From Microbispora triticiradicis (GTDB lineage: Bacteria; Actinomycetota; Actinomycetes; Streptosporangiales; Streptosporangiaceae): a stretch of 64,000 nucleotides of DNA. The notes under the pieces were generated by a model. The model did no database searches. It was not told where the DNA came from and saw nothing but the letters and a program-made list of their open reading frames with translations. A program made the position numbers and the translations under genes. Below are positions 1-7,996 of this stretch, one piece after another (within the stretch, counting starts at the first letter, position 1; every line of letters starts with the position of its first letter). The DNA lies in contig QFZU02000007.1 of NCBI GenBank assembly GCA_003260025.2, positions 49,351 to 113,350 on the forward strand, in the 5' to 3' direction.

Positions 1-16
1 TGGCATGATGTGCGGC

Positions 17-1147
17 ATGGCGCAGACGGTGAAGCGGGCCTACCGGTACCGCTTCTACCCGACCCCCGAGCAGGCGTGCGAGCTTGCCCGGACGTTCGGG
101 TGCGTGCGCCTGGTGTACAACAAGGCGCTGGAGGAACGCACCCGCGCCTACATCGTGGAAGGCCGCCGGGTCTCCTACGCGGAGTCCTCGGCCATGCTCA
201 CGGTCTGGAAGCGTAGCGAGGAGCTGGCGTTCCTGGCTGAGGTGTCCAGTGTGCCGTTGCAGCAGGCGCTGCGGCACCTGCAGGCCGCCTTCGCGAACTT
301 CTTCGCCAAGCGGGCCAGGCATCCGGTGTTCAAGTCGCGCAAGAAGTCGCGGGCGTCGGCCGAATACACCCGCTCGGCGTTCCGCTACCGGGACGGCCGG
401 CTCACGCTGGCGAAGATGCACGACCCGCTGGACATCGTGTGGTCGCGTCCGCTCCCGCAGGGGGCGGAGCCGTCCACGGTGACCGTGAGCAGGGACCCGG
501 CCGGGCGGTGGTTCGTGTCCCTCCTGGTCGAGGAGACGATCCGCCCCCTCGCCCCCGCACGGGACATGGTCGGGGTGGACGCGGGGATCACCAGCCTGGT
601 GACCCTGTCCCGCCCGATCCCCGATCTGACCGACCAGGACGGCAAGGTCGCCAATCCCCGGCATGAGCGGGCCGGCCACAGGCGCCTGGCCAAGGCCCAG
701 CGCTCGCTGGCGCGTAAAGCGGCGGGCAGCGCGAACCGGGCCAAGGCCCGGCTGAAGGTCGCCCGCGCCCACGCCCGGATCGCCGACCGGCGCCGGGACT
801 TCCTGCACAAACTCAGCACTCGGCTCGTCCGCGAGAACCAAACGGTCGTGATCGAGAACCTCACCGTCCGCGCCATGGTCAAGAACCACTCGCTGGCCCG
901 CGCCATCTCCGATGCCGGATGGTGGCAACTGCGGTCGATGCTGGAGTACAAAGCCGGATGGTACGGGCGGGAACTCGTCGTGATCGACCGGTGGTTTCCC
1001 TCCTCCAAGCTGTGCTCGGCCTGCGGGGCACTGCAGAAGTCGATGCCGCTGAACGTCCGGGTCTGGGAGTGCACCTGCGGCGCGATCCATGACCGGGACG
1101 TCAACGCCGCCAGGAACATCCTCGCCGCCGGGCTGGCGGAGAGGTGA
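17..1147 (+). CDS. tnpB: RNA-guided nuclease TnpB (IS200/IS605-type OrfB)
   Basis: TnpB proteins are RuvC-type nucleases guided by an RNA made from the end of their own element. The 376-residue protein shows the RuvC acidic residues in order: Asp188 in GVDAGITSL, Glu280 in VIENL and Asp361 in DRDVNAARN. Between the last two lies a four-Cys zinc finger, CSACG then CTCG. The N-terminus YRYRFYPTPEQ is the usual wedge/HTH start of the family. In-frame ATGs at 5 and 8 would add MMCG; the ATG at 17 fits family starts best. No TnpA partner is visible, but the window begins here so the left end cannot be judged. Full length and all catalytic residues suggest an intact nuclease. Confidence 0.93.
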   Translation: MAQTVKRAYRYRFYPTPEQACELARTFGCVRLVYNKALEERTRAYIVEGRRVSYAESSAMLTVWKRSEELAFLAEVSSVPLQQALRHLQAAFANFFAKRARHPVFKSRKKSRASAEYTRSAFRYRDGRLTLAKMHDPLDIVWSRPLPQGAEPSTVTVSRDPAGRWFVSLLVEETIRPLAPARDMVGVDAGITSLVTLSRPIPDLTDQDGKVANPRHERAGHRRLAKAQRSLARKAAGSANRAKARLKVARAHARIADRRRDFLHKLSTRLVRENQTVVIENLTVRAMVKNHSLARAISDAGWWQLRSMLEYKAGWYGRELVVIDRWFPSSKLCSACGALQKSMPLNVRVWECTCGAIHDRDVNAARNILAAGLAER

Positions 1148-1272
1148 AACGCCTGTGGAGCTGGTGTAAGACCTCAACGAGAGCCCTCTCGGACGAGGCG
1201 ACCGGCGGTGAAGCAGGAAACCCGACCGGCGACGGTCGGAATCCCCTCCCTTCAGGAAGGGGAGGATGTCAA
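1148..1272 (+). ncRNA. TnpB omega-RNA scaffold and element right end
   Basis: The stretch directly after the tnpB stop ends in an imperfect hairpin at 1243-1265 (CCTCCCTT, loop CAGG, AAGGGGAGG with one bulged G) followed by GATGTCAA. Such a hairpin near the right end is the standard subterminal structure of IS605-group elements, and TnpB omega-RNAs run from the 3' part of tnpB through it. The guide would then be the flanking DNA from about 1273. The 5' end of the RNA cannot be read from sequence and may lie inside tnpB. The exact element boundary (1270-1272) is inferred from the conserved TCAA end. Confidence 0.6.
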
Positions 1273-1481
1273 ACGAGCTTGAGCTCCTGGCCCTCGACCT
1301 CGCCCGCGGCCTCGTCCAGGCGGGTCTTGATCGAGTTCAGCAGCTCGACCTCCGGCCTGCTCAGTTCGGCGAACACCTGCCGCTGCCGCTCGTTGAGCAG
1401 GTCCACCGGATGCCCCGCCTCGCGCAGGGCCGTCAGCGGGTCGAACGGCGCCGGCCCGGTCTGAACGTCGTGGCTGTTCAA
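1269..1481 (-). CDS. Small protein resembling the aroma-sacti cluster domain
   Basis: A 70-residue protein beginning at a TTG; AGGAGG lies seven bases upstream, which decides the start over the longer frame. It has a helix-rich pattern with ALREAGHPVDLLNERQR, then PEVELLNSIKTRLDEA and a C-terminus EVEGQELKLV. From memory this resembles small actinobacterial proteins annotated as aroma-sacti cluster domain, whose role is unknown. The match needs a profile search. It lies downstream of the SARP gene on the same strand, separated by a strong hairpin. The stop codon sits at the end of the neighbouring TnpB element, so the original C-terminus may have been altered by the insertion. Confidence 0.6.
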   Translation of the reverse strand: MNSHDVQTGPAPFDPLTALREAGHPVDLLNERQRQVFAELSRPEVELLNSIKTRLDEAAGEVEGQELKLV

Positions 1482-1556
1482 CGGCCCACCTCCTGGTCGT
1501 GCCTGGCCTGCCGGCCACTGTGGTACGCCGCCAACGGTAGGGACGAGGGGTTCAGG

Positions 1557-1592
1557 GCCAGTATGGCGGCGCCATGCCGCCGCCATACTGGC
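1557..1592 (-). terminator. Perfect 14-bp hairpin after the SARP gene
   Basis: Arms 1557-1570 and 1579-1592 (GCCAGTATGGCGGC and its exact complement) with an 8-base loop. It lies about 80 bases downstream of the SARP gene stop and upstream of the small TTG-start gene, so it probably ends SARP transcription and makes the small gene a separate or attenuated unit. Confidence 0.7.
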
Positions 1593-1670
1593 CGCGCGGT
1601 CGCCTCGCTCGGCCCCGCCCTGAGAAGCCTCGGCGTGCTCACCGGTCCCGGTCCGGATGATCCCGGTCCG

Positions 1671-3479
1671 TCAGCGCTCCCGGTTTCCGTGCAGTTCGGC
1701 CGCGAACCGGTGGGCGAGCGGTGACATCGCGTACGCCAGGGAGTGGGCGACCACCTCGGCGTCGGCCGGGGTCTGCGAGATCGACAGGACGCCGGCCTCC
1801 AGGAGGGACTCGACGACCCGCTCGCCCGGTTCGCCGGCGCGGTCCAGGGCCTCGACGAGCTCCTGGTGTCCGAAGATGGGGCCGCCGAGCGCGCCCAGGG
1901 CGAGGAACGCGGTGCGGTGCGGCCACGACGGGTGGGCGTAGGACTCCTCGAACCGCTGGCGCAGCGACACGTCCCCGGCGACGAACTCGTCCAGCACGTT
2001 CGCGGTCCGGTCCAGCCGCTCGGCCAGCAGACTGAGCGGCAGGTGCCACAGCCCGGCGAGCCGGGCCCCCAGCAGGCGCAGGACCAGAGGTGACAGCCCG
2101 TACCTCCGGAAGATCCGCAGGACGGCGGGCAGGTCCCCGGCCACCCGGTCACGGCCGATCACCCGGCTCAGGAACTCGACGCCCTCGCTCGCGGACAGGT
2201 CTCCGAGACCGATCCGGGCCACCGACTCCAGCCCGCTGAGCCTGCTCCGGCTCGTCACCAGGACCCGGCTCGACGTGGTGCCGGGAAGCAGCACGCGTAC
2301 GCTCGCCTCGTCCGGCGCGTCGTCGAGGACCAGCAGGATCTTCCGGTCGGCGAGCCAGGACCGCCAGACGGACGCCAGCGCGTCGTCCTCGCGCACGCCG
2401 GTGACATCCAGGCCCACGCTCTCCAGGATCTCCCGCTGGACGCCGGCGGCCGGCCGGGGGACGCCGTCGCGCCGCAGCGGGATCACCACGGCGCCGTCCG
2501 GATAGCGGAGGGCCAGCAGATGCGCGACGTGTACGGCGAGGGCGGTCTTGCCGGCGCCCAGCCCGCCCGTGATCACCGTCACGTGGGCGGGCTCCTCGAG
2601 GACGCGCCGCACCTCCGTCTCCCGGCCGACGAAGTCGTCGACGTCGCGGGGCAGCCGGTTCGCCAGGGCCCGTACGGCCCGGGGGCGGGCGGCGGCGCCG
2701 GCCAGGCCGGGAAGCCGCGGGGGCGGAGGCCCCTCACCGCGGAGGATGGTCTGGTAGAGCTGCCTGATCAGCGGGCTGGGGTCGATGCCCATCTCGGCGG
2801 CGAGGTGCCGCCGCAGGCCCTCGAAATGGGACAAGGCCTCGGCGGCCCGCCCGCACCGCGACAGCGCCGTCATCCTCGCCGCGGCGACGCGCTCGCGGGC
2901 GGGGAACCGCGCGGCGACGACGTCGAGGGAGCCCAGGGCCTCGACGTGGTGGCCGAGCTCGATCTCCAGTTCCACCCAGTCCTCGTAGACCGACAGGAAG
3001 AGCTCGGTGAAGCGGCCCACCTCGGCGGCGACGAGCGGGACGTGGCGGAACTCGACCAGCGGCCGTTCGTGCCACATGCTGACGGCGTCGCCCAGCAGCG
3101 TGGCGGCGGACGGGAGGTCTCCGCTCCGGACGGCGGCGCGGCCCGACCTGCTCAGTTCCAGGAAGCGCAGCAGGTCGAGTTCCTCGCGGTCGGCGCGCAT
3201 CCGGTAGCCCCACCCCTGGAAGCTGATCCGGTCGCCCACGATCTTGCGCAGCGCGGACACGTAGACCTGCAGGTTCTTGCGCGCAGTGCGTGGCGGGGTC
3301 TCGCCCCACAGACAGTCGATCAACTGCTCCGACGGGATGACCGCGTTCGCGTGGCACAGCAGGATCGCCAGGAGCAGTCGTTGTTTCGGAGCGCCGATGA
3401 CCGCGCGGTGATCCGCCACGTGGACCTCCAGCGGACCGAGAATCGAGCAGTGCAGTCGCGGTGAGATCGCGTCACCCAT
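1671..3479 (-). CDS. SARP/AfsR-type transcriptional regulator with NB-ARC ATPase domain
   Basis: The 602-residue protein has the SARP layout. An OmpR-like winged helix comes first (residues about 8-100, LGPLEVHVADHRAVIGAPKQ to VYVSALRKIVGD). A bacterial transcriptional activation domain follows (about 100-245). Then comes an NB-ARC type P-loop ATPase with a Walker A VITGGLGAGKTALAVHVA and a Walker B-like ILLVLDDAPDE. Such proteins activate secondary-metabolite and morphogenesis genes by binding direct repeats. It lacks the long TPR tail of AfsR. The ATG at 3479 follows AAGGAACGCACC. It begins 38 bases after the ATP-grasp gene in the same direction, so the two are probably co-transcribed and it may control that locus. 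Confidence 0.9.
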   Translation of the reverse strand: MGDAISPRLHCSILGPLEVHVADHRAVIGAPKQRLLLAILLCHANAVIPSEQLIDCLWGETPPRTARKNLQVYVSALRKIVGDRISFQGWGYRMRADREELDLLRFLELSRSGRAAVRSGDLPSAATLLGDAVSMWHERPLVEFRHVPLVAAEVGRFTELFLSVYEDWVELEIELGHHVEALGSLDVVAARFPARERVAAARMTALSRCGRAAEALSHFEGLRRHLAAEMGIDPSPLIRQLYQTILRGEGPPPPRLPGLAGAAARPRAVRALANRLPRDVDDFVGRETEVRRVLEEPAHVTVITGGLGAGKTALAVHVAHLLALRYPDGAVVIPLRRDGVPRPAAGVQREILESVGLDVTGVREDDALASVWRSWLADRKILLVLDDAPDEASVRVLLPGTTSSRVLVTSRSRLSGLESVARIGLGDLSASEGVEFLSRVIGRDRVAGDLPAVLRIFRRYGLSPLVLRLLGARLAGLWHLPLSLLAERLDRTANVLDEFVAGDVSLRQRFEESYAHPSWPHRTAFLALGALGGPIFGHQELVEALDRAGEPGERVVESLLEAGVLSISQTPADAEVVAHSLAYAMSPLAHRFAAELHGNRER

Positions 3480-3517
3480 GGTGCGTTCCTTGGTCCCGGT
3501 CTCCGCGGCGACCCCGG

Positions 3518-4738
3518 TCACCGGACGGAACCGGCTGTCCGGGCGCCCAGCAGGAGGAAGTCGACGAGGTCGAGCGGCGCCGGGGGCACGGCGTTTCCCA
3601 GGGCCGCCAGATGGAGCGTTCGTGTCGCGAGCGCGGCCGCCGTGGAGACCGCGTGTCCCCCGGCCTTCGCCTCGAACCAGCGCCAGTCGCCGTCCGCGTT
3701 CACTTCCAGGAACACCACCTCGTCCTTCCTGAGAAGCAGGTCGAAGGCGCCGTACGTCATCCCCCACAGGCCCGCGAGCCGCCGTACGGCGTCGGCGGCC
3801 GCGGGCGGGGCGGCGACCGGGGTGACCGTCACCTCGCCCTCCTCGCGCCACGGCGAGTCGGGGGACCGCTTGCCCACGGCGTACGCGTGCAGGGCGCCAG
3901 CGACGTGGTAGACCCGCAGCTCGGTGTCGTGTTCGACGTACTCCTGCACGATGACGGGGTAGTCGAGGGCGGGCCGGCGCAGCACCTCCTCGCGGGCCGC
4001 GACCTCGGGGAAGACCCCGGTCAGGAGCCCGGGCTCGGTCTCGACGAAGTGCTCCTCGACGACCTTGACGACGACTCTGGGCCCGTCCATGGCGGCCGCG
4101 GCCTTCGCCGGGCTGGTGGTGACGACCGTACGGGGGACGCGGACACCGGCCCTCGCCGCACCGGCGAGCTGTTCCAGCCTGCCGGGCCGGTTGCCGGGCA
4201 GCCTCGCCGGGGCCAGCGAGCAGAGCTGGCGGACCAGCGCGTGCCAGGACTCGGCGCGGAGGAGGGTCTCCACGGCGTCCGCCGTCGCGGGCATGGCCCG
4301 GGGCGAGAAGTGGCGCGCCCACACGACGGTCGGCGCGATGCGGCGGCCGTCCAGGTCGAGCACACCGCACATCCCGCCGCCGGTCGCCCCGCCGGTCGTG
4401 CCGCCCGCGACACCGTTCGCGTCGCCGGCGCCGACCGTGGCGCCGACTGTGGCGGACAGCCGCAGCGAGGCGATGGTCTCGGCGTCGACGCGCACGCTCG
4501 GCACGCCGAGGTGGTGCAGGGCGTCCTGGAGGACGGCGAACTCGGCGCAGCCCGCGCGGTCGGCCAGCACGACGCAGGGCAGGGCCTCCGCGTCCGGCTC
4601 GCTGCCCGGCTGAATGTCCACCGGCCGCCACGACACCGATCCCGGCGTTCCGCGCAGGTCGACGGTGAGGGGAGGGCCGTACGACCGGGCGGGGCCGGCC
4701 GTGCCGGAGACGCCGGAGACGCCGGCGGCGCTCAGCAA
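3518..4738 (-). CDS. ATP-grasp ligase, RimK/MvdD-like
   Basis: The protein (about 406 residues from a TTG) has a pre-ATP-grasp domain (CVVLADRAG to LDGRRIAPTVVWARHF) and a C-terminal ATP-grasp fold. The latter has VVVKVVEEHFVE for nucleotide binding, VIVQEYVEHDTELRVYHV, and the metal site VVFLEVNADGDWRW. ATP-grasp ligases couple a carboxylate to an amine; this subgroup includes graspetide synthetases that cross-link ribosomal peptides. No clear ribosome-binding site precedes the TTG, and the true start may be a downstream GTG near VSWRPVDIQ. A Gly/Thr/Ala-rich insertion (about residues 95-125) is unusual. Adjacent SARP and micro-ORFs suggest a dedicated small-molecule or peptide role; the substrate is unknown. 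Confidence 0.8.
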   Translation of the reverse strand: MLSAAGVSGVSGTAGPARSYGPPLTVDLRGTPGSVSWRPVDIQPGSEPDAEALPCVVLADRAGCAEFAVLQDALHHLGVPSVRVDAETIASLRLSATVGATVGAGDANGVAGGTTGGATGGGMCGVLDLDGRRIAPTVVWARHFSPRAMPATADAVETLLRAESWHALVRQLCSLAPARLPGNRPGRLEQLAGAARAGVRVPRTVVTTSPAKAAAAMDGPRVVVKVVEEHFVETEPGLLTGVFPEVAAREEVLRRPALDYPVIVQEYVEHDTELRVYHVAGALHAYAVGKRSPDSPWREEGEVTVTPVAAPPAAADAVRRLAGLWGMTYGAFDLLLRKDEVVFLEVNADGDWRWFEAKAGGHAVSTAAALATRTLHLAALGNAVPPAPLDLVDFLLLGARTAGSVR

Positions 4739-4824
4739 GGCGTGACCGTAGTCGTGTGCGGGCCGGATCCGGCGGATCGTCCCGGCGGCACCCCCGCCGG
4801 TTTCGTCTTCATGATCACGCCCAT
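4732..4824 (-). CDS. Candidate 30-residue peptide overlapping the ATP-grasp start
   Basis: An ATG at 4824 (or 4812) opens a short frame that reads MGVIMKTKPAG and ends HTTTVTPC. Its TGA at 4732-4734 overlaps the TTG start region of the ATP-grasp gene, an arrangement that could couple translation. The C-terminus is rich in Thr and ends in Cys, as a modified core might. There is no convincing ribosome-binding site, and chance short frames are common. It is listed as a candidate substrate, not a demonstrated gene. Confidence 0.25.
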   Translation of the reverse strand: MGVIMKTKPAGVPPGRSAGSGPHTTTVTPC

Positions 4825-4826
4825 AC

Positions 4827-4976
4827 TTAACAAGTCAACGGCGACCGCGGTTTAATGTCAATAGAACCATATATGGCCGATTGTTTTAGTAATTGCCATA
4901 TGTCGGTTTTCTGGGTTTGGCCAGGTCGGAGGGGATTGACTTCCGGAAAGTGGCGGCTTTCGGATGTCCCGCTCAT
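4827..4976 (-). CDS. Possible 49-residue peptide upstream of the ATP-grasp gene
   Basis: The frame starts at an ATG preceded by GAGAGTGG and ends just before the next micro-ORF, with the C-terminus RSPLTC. It reads MSGTSESRHF, then WQLLKQSAIYGSIDIK. Its codons are AT-rich, including a TTA, unlike neighbouring genes. This may mean either a promoter-leader region read by chance or a recently acquired or bldA-dependent peptide. No family was recognised. Confidence 0.2.
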   Translation of the reverse strand: MSGTSESRHFPEVNPLRPGQTQKTDIWQLLKQSAIYGSIDIKPRSPLTC

Positions 4977-5060
4977 CCACTCTCTGTAACATGATATTTG
5001 TGGTCCGAAAAAATTCCCGATTAGGGACAGAGTCCGCTGATCCGCCGCTCGCCTGAGGCC

Positions 5061-5081
5061 GTGGCGGCCGGTGGCCGCCAC
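5061..5081. other. Perfect hairpin in the leader of the crcB operon
   Basis: GTGGCGGCC (5061-5069) and GGCCGCCAC (5073-5081) with a 3-base loop, about 130 bases upstream of the first crcB start. It could be a terminator for leftward read-through or a leader structure. It does not match the fluoride riboswitch consensus that I know. Confidence 0.4.
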
Positions 5082-5210
5082 GGGCCGGTTCGTAGACTAG
5101 GACCCACTCGTGTGACCGGCTCCCTTCGCACCCCCTCCGCGACCGGCGTACGGGATCCACGGATGGGCGACGAACCCGGAAGGCCGGGTGACCAGGACGA
5201 GGAGGACGGC

Positions 5211-5738
5211 GTGAGCCGGCGCGTACGCGGCGATCGGGAAGAGGCCGGCCTGCCGATCGACCCCGACGTGGACCTCCGGCACGAGCGGGACGTGTTCCGC
5301 CCGGCGGCCCCCGCACGCCGCCGCGGCTGGGACGTCCTCGCGGTGATCGCGCTCGGCGGCGGAGCCGGCGCCGTGGCCAGGTTTCTGCTCGGCCGGGCCT
5401 TCCCCGCGCCGCCCACCGGATTCCCCTGGGGGACGTTCCTCGCGAACGTCACCGGCTGCTTCGCGCTCGGAGCCCTGATGGTCTTCGTCCTCGACGTCTG
5501 GCCGCCGCGCCGCTACGTCCGTCCGTTCCTCGGGGTCGGCGTCCTCGGCGGATTCACGACGTTCTCCACCTTCACCACGGAGATCGTGGACAGGTCGTCG
5601 CACGGCGCGTGGCCGATGGCCGGTGCGTACGCCGCTGCAAGCATGGTCGCCGGGCTGATCGCGGTCTGGTGCGGCGTCGTCCTCGCCCGCGCCCTGGCGG
5701 GCCTCCCCGTATGGCGGCGCGGGAGGAGGGGCGAATGA
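5211..5738 (+). CDS. crcB: Fluoride channel CrcB/Fluc, first subunit
   Basis: Fluc proteins are small dual-topology fluoride channels that keep cytoplasmic fluoride low. The C-terminal about 125 residues carry four membrane segments, the [14 protein letters not shown] start, the NVTGCFALG helix and the signature [12 protein letters not shown] containing the Thr/Phe residues that line the pore. A GTG at 5211 follows AGGAGG by five bases and is preferred over the ATG at 5163. This gives 175 residues with a charged N-terminal extension of about 45 residues that typical CrcB proteins lack. It overlaps the DUF190 gene by four bases, forming an operon with it and a second crcB. Confidence 0.93.
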   Translation: MSRRVRGDREEAGLPIDPDVDLRHERDVFRPAAPARRRGWDVLAVIALGGGAGAVARFLLGRAFPAPPTGFPWGTFLANVTGCFALGALMVFVLDVWPPRRYVRPFLGVGVLGGFTTFSTFTTEIVDRSSHGAWPMAGAYAAASMVAGLIAVWCGVVLARALAGLPVWRRGRRGE

Positions 5739-6088
5739 GACTGCACGGCCCCGCGCAGCGGTTGACGATCCTGATAGGCGAGAGCGACCGGTACCGGCAC
5801 CGGCCGCTGTACACCGAGATCGTCCATCGGGCGCACGAGATGGGCCTGGCGGGAGCGAGCGTGTTCCGGGGCATCGAGGGCTTCGGCGCCTCCTCGCGCA
5901 TCCACACCAGCCGCCTGCTGTCACTCAGTGAGGACCTGCCCATCGCCGTCGTCATCGTGGACGTCCCGGAGAGGATCAGCGCGTTCGTGGCGGAACTGGA
6001 CGAACTGGTGACCGAGGGCCTGGTGATCGTCGACTCCGTGGAGGTCTACCGCTACGTGGGGCGTGAGCCGGGGCGGGCGGAGCCGTGA
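5735..6088 (+). CDS. DUF190 (PII-like) protein
   Basis: The 117-residue protein matches DUF190, a family with a ferredoxin-like, PII-related fold. It has [36 protein letters not shown] and [14 protein letters not shown] in the usual order. The start ATG overlaps the stop of the upstream crcB (ATGA) and GGAGGAGGGG precedes it. The gene is sandwiched between two crcB genes with overlaps at both ends, which points to a regulatory or accessory role in fluoride export. No specific ligand is known for the family as far as I can say. Confidence 0.9.
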   Translation: MRLHGPAQRLTILIGESDRYRHRPLYTEIVHRAHEMGLAGASVFRGIEGFGASSRIHTSRLLSLSEDLPIAVVIVDVPERISAFVAELDELVTEGLVIVDSVEVYRYVGREPGRAEP

Positions 6089-6456
6089 CCCTGCTGCTCG
6101 TCTTCCTCGGAGGCATCGTCGGCGCTCCCGCCCGTTATCTGGCCGACCGCCTGGCGCAGCGCCTGCACGACAGCGTGTTCCCCTGGGGCACGCTGGCGGT
6201 CAACGTGTCCGGGTCGCTCGTGCTCGGGCTGCTGCTCGGCGCCCGGGACGATCTCGGGCTGCCCGCCGCGATGGTCACCCTGCTCGGCACCGGCTTCTGC
6301 GGCGCGTTCACGACGTTCAGCACGTTCGGTTTCGAAACCGTACGGCTGCTGGAGGAGGGTGCGGTCCTGGAGGCCGGGCTCAACGCGCTCGGCAGCCTGG
6401 TCCTCGGCGTCCTCGCCGCCGCCGCCGGGATCGGCCTCGCCCACCTCCTCGCCTGA
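6085..6456 (+). CDS. crcB: Fluoride channel CrcB/Fluc, second subunit
   Basis: A compact 123-residue Fluc protein with four predicted membrane helices, the [13 protein letters not shown] motif and [14 protein letters not shown]. Paired crcB genes in one organism usually encode the two opposite-facing halves of a heterodimeric channel. The operon layout fits that, although orientation bias was not calculated. The GTG start overlaps the DUF190 stop by four bases (GTGA). A strong palindromic terminator follows. Confidence 0.92.
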   Translation: MTLLLVFLGGIVGAPARYLADRLAQRLHDSVFPWGTLAVNVSGSLVLGLLLGARDDLGLPAAMVTLLGTGFCGAFTTFSTFGFETVRLLEEGAVLEAGLNALGSLVLGVLAAAAGIGLAHLLA

Positions 6457-6527
6457 GCCGTGCCGGTCACCCGGCGCAGTGCTCCCCGGAGACACGATGC
6501 TCGGAGACACGGTGCCCCCGGAAACAC

Positions 6528-6556
6528 GTCCACCCCACCCGGGGGGTGGGGTGGAC
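6528..6556. terminator. Bidirectional terminator between crcB and phoX genes
   Basis: Perfect 13-bp arms GTCCACCCCACCC (6528-6540) and GGGTGGGGTGGAC (6544-6556) with a 3-base loop. It lies between convergent genes, so it can end transcription from both sides. Confidence 0.8.
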
Positions 6557-6568
6557 GCCTCAGGTAGG

Positions 6569-7996
6569 TCAGTGGTGTCCGTGCCCGTGCCCGTCGTGCT
6601 TCTGGGTCCAGGGGCCGGTGATCGCGAAGACGTAGCCCGGGGTCTGGATGTTGGCGAACAGGATGCGCCCGTCCGCGCTGAACGTCGGGCCGGTGAACTC
6701 GCTGTCGTTGAGTTCGTTGCGGGCGATCGGGTAGGGCGTGCCCTTGTCGGTCACGCCGACCAGGTGCGACAGGCCCTCGCCGTCCTCGGCCAGGATGACC
6801 CCGCCGTACGGCGAGACGGTGATGTTGTCCGGCCCGTCGTAGTGGGTGTCCTGCTCCGGGTCGGGGTTGACACCGAAGATCGTCTTGAGCGTGACGGTCT
6901 CCGACTCGGGGTCGTAGAACCAGACCTGGCCGTCGTGCTCGTTCCTGCTGCCGTCGTCGTGCCGGGCGTAGCTGGCGACGAAGTACGCGCCGCCGTCGCC
7001 CCACCAGGCGCCCTCCAGCTTGCGGCTGCGGGTGACCTGGTCGTCGGTGAACTGCTTGCGCACCGAGGTCGTCTTGGCGTCCCGGTCCGGCACGTCGACC
7101 CACTCGACCTTGTAGCGGGTGCCCGGCTGGGTCGCCTCGGACAGGTCGGCGATGTGCTTGCCGCCCTTGCGGCACCGCATGGCCTGCAGCTTCCCGGCGG
7201 TGTCGCCGCCCGGGCCGAGCGCCAGTGCACGCAGCGCGCCCTTGCGGGCGTGGAAGTGCTTCGGCGGGACCCACCGGAAGTAGAGCCCGTTCGGTCCGCT
7301 CGCGTCCTCGGTCAGGTAGATCTCCGAGTTGCGGGGGTTCACCGCGACGGCCTCGTGGGAGTAGCGGCCGAGGAACTTCAGCGGGACCGGGTCGCGGTTG
7401 GCCGCCCGGTCGAACGGGTCCACCTCGAAGACGTAGCCGTGGTCCTTCTGGAACGCGCCCCCGGCCCGCTGCTCGGTCTCCTCGCAGGTCAGCCAGGTGT
7501 TCCACGGCGTGATGCCACCCGCGCAGTTGTTGTGCGTGCCCGCGACGCTGACGTACTCGCGCACCCGGTTGCCGTTCCGGTCCACCTCGATGTTCGTGGT
7601 GCCGCCCTTGGCGCCGGGGTCGTAGGTGAGGCCGGGCAGGGCGGGCACGCCGTACGGCTCGCTGCCGCCGATCTCGTGGTTGTTCACCAGGACCCAGCCG
7701 TCGTGGCCGGCGAAGCACCCGGTGCCGTCGGCGTCGCTCGGGGTCGGCTCGCCGGACTCCAGCTTCGTCGTCCCGGCCTGAGCGACGATCTTGTAGGAGA
7801 AGCCCTTCGGCAGGGCGAGCAGACCGGCGGGGTCGGGGACGACGGGCCCGTACCCGGTCGTCTTGCCGACCCCGGCCTGGACGGCCTGGGCGGCCGCGGG
7901 ACCGGCGATGGCCTCGATGCTGCCCGCGACGGCGATGCCGAGGCCGCCGGCGGCGGCCGAGCGCATGAGATCACGGCGGGAGAGGGAGGAGCTCAC
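6569..7996 (-). CDS. Secreted PhoX-type (DUF839) alkaline phosphatase
   Basis: PhoX enzymes are exported, metal-dependent phosphatases that release phosphate outside the cell. The 475-residue protein starts at a GTG seven bases after AAAGG and has a Tat signal with the twin arginine in SRRDLMRSAAAGG. The mature part contains GHDGWVLVNNHEIG, NNCAGGITPWNTWLTCEET and YDGPDNITVSPYGGVILAEDG, conserved around the metal cluster of the family. The C-terminus ends in a His-rich tail (GHGHGHH) that may bind metal. A PHO box was not evident in the short upstream region. Confidence 0.88.
   Translation of the reverse strand: MSSSLSRRDLMRSAAAGGLGIAVAGSIEAIAGPAAAQAVQAGVGKTTGYGPVVPDPAGLLALPKGFSYKIVAQAGTTKLESGEPTPSDADGTGCFAGHDGWVLVNNHEIGGSEPYGVPALPGLTYDPGAKGGTTNIEVDRNGNRVREYVSVAGTHNNCAGGITPWNTWLTCEETEQRAGGAFQKDHGYVFEVDPFDRAANRDPVPLKFLGRYSHEAVAVNPRNSEIYLTEDASGPNGLYFRWVPPKHFHARKGALRALALGPGGDTAGKLQAMRCRKGGKHIADLSEATQPGTRYKVEWVDVPDRDAKTTSVRKQFTDDQVTRSRKLEGAWWGDGGAYFVASYARHDDGSRNEHDGQVWFYDPESETVTLKTIFGVNPDPEQDTHYDGPDNITVSPYGGVILAEDGEGLSHLVGVTDKGTPYPIARNELNDSEFTGPTFSADGRILFANIQTPGYVFAITGPWTQKHDGHGHGHH

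Noticed and set aside
1671..4631. A 986-codon leftward open frame spanning the SARP and part of the ATP-grasp region
   Set aside because: Only the part from 3479 reads as a regulator; the upstream half is an Arg/Pro/Gly-rich shadow of the ATP-grasp gene in another frame.
4990..5210. Fluoride riboswitch upstream of crcB
   Set aside because: The conserved pseudoknot segments could not be found; only a simple hairpin at 5061-5081 is present.
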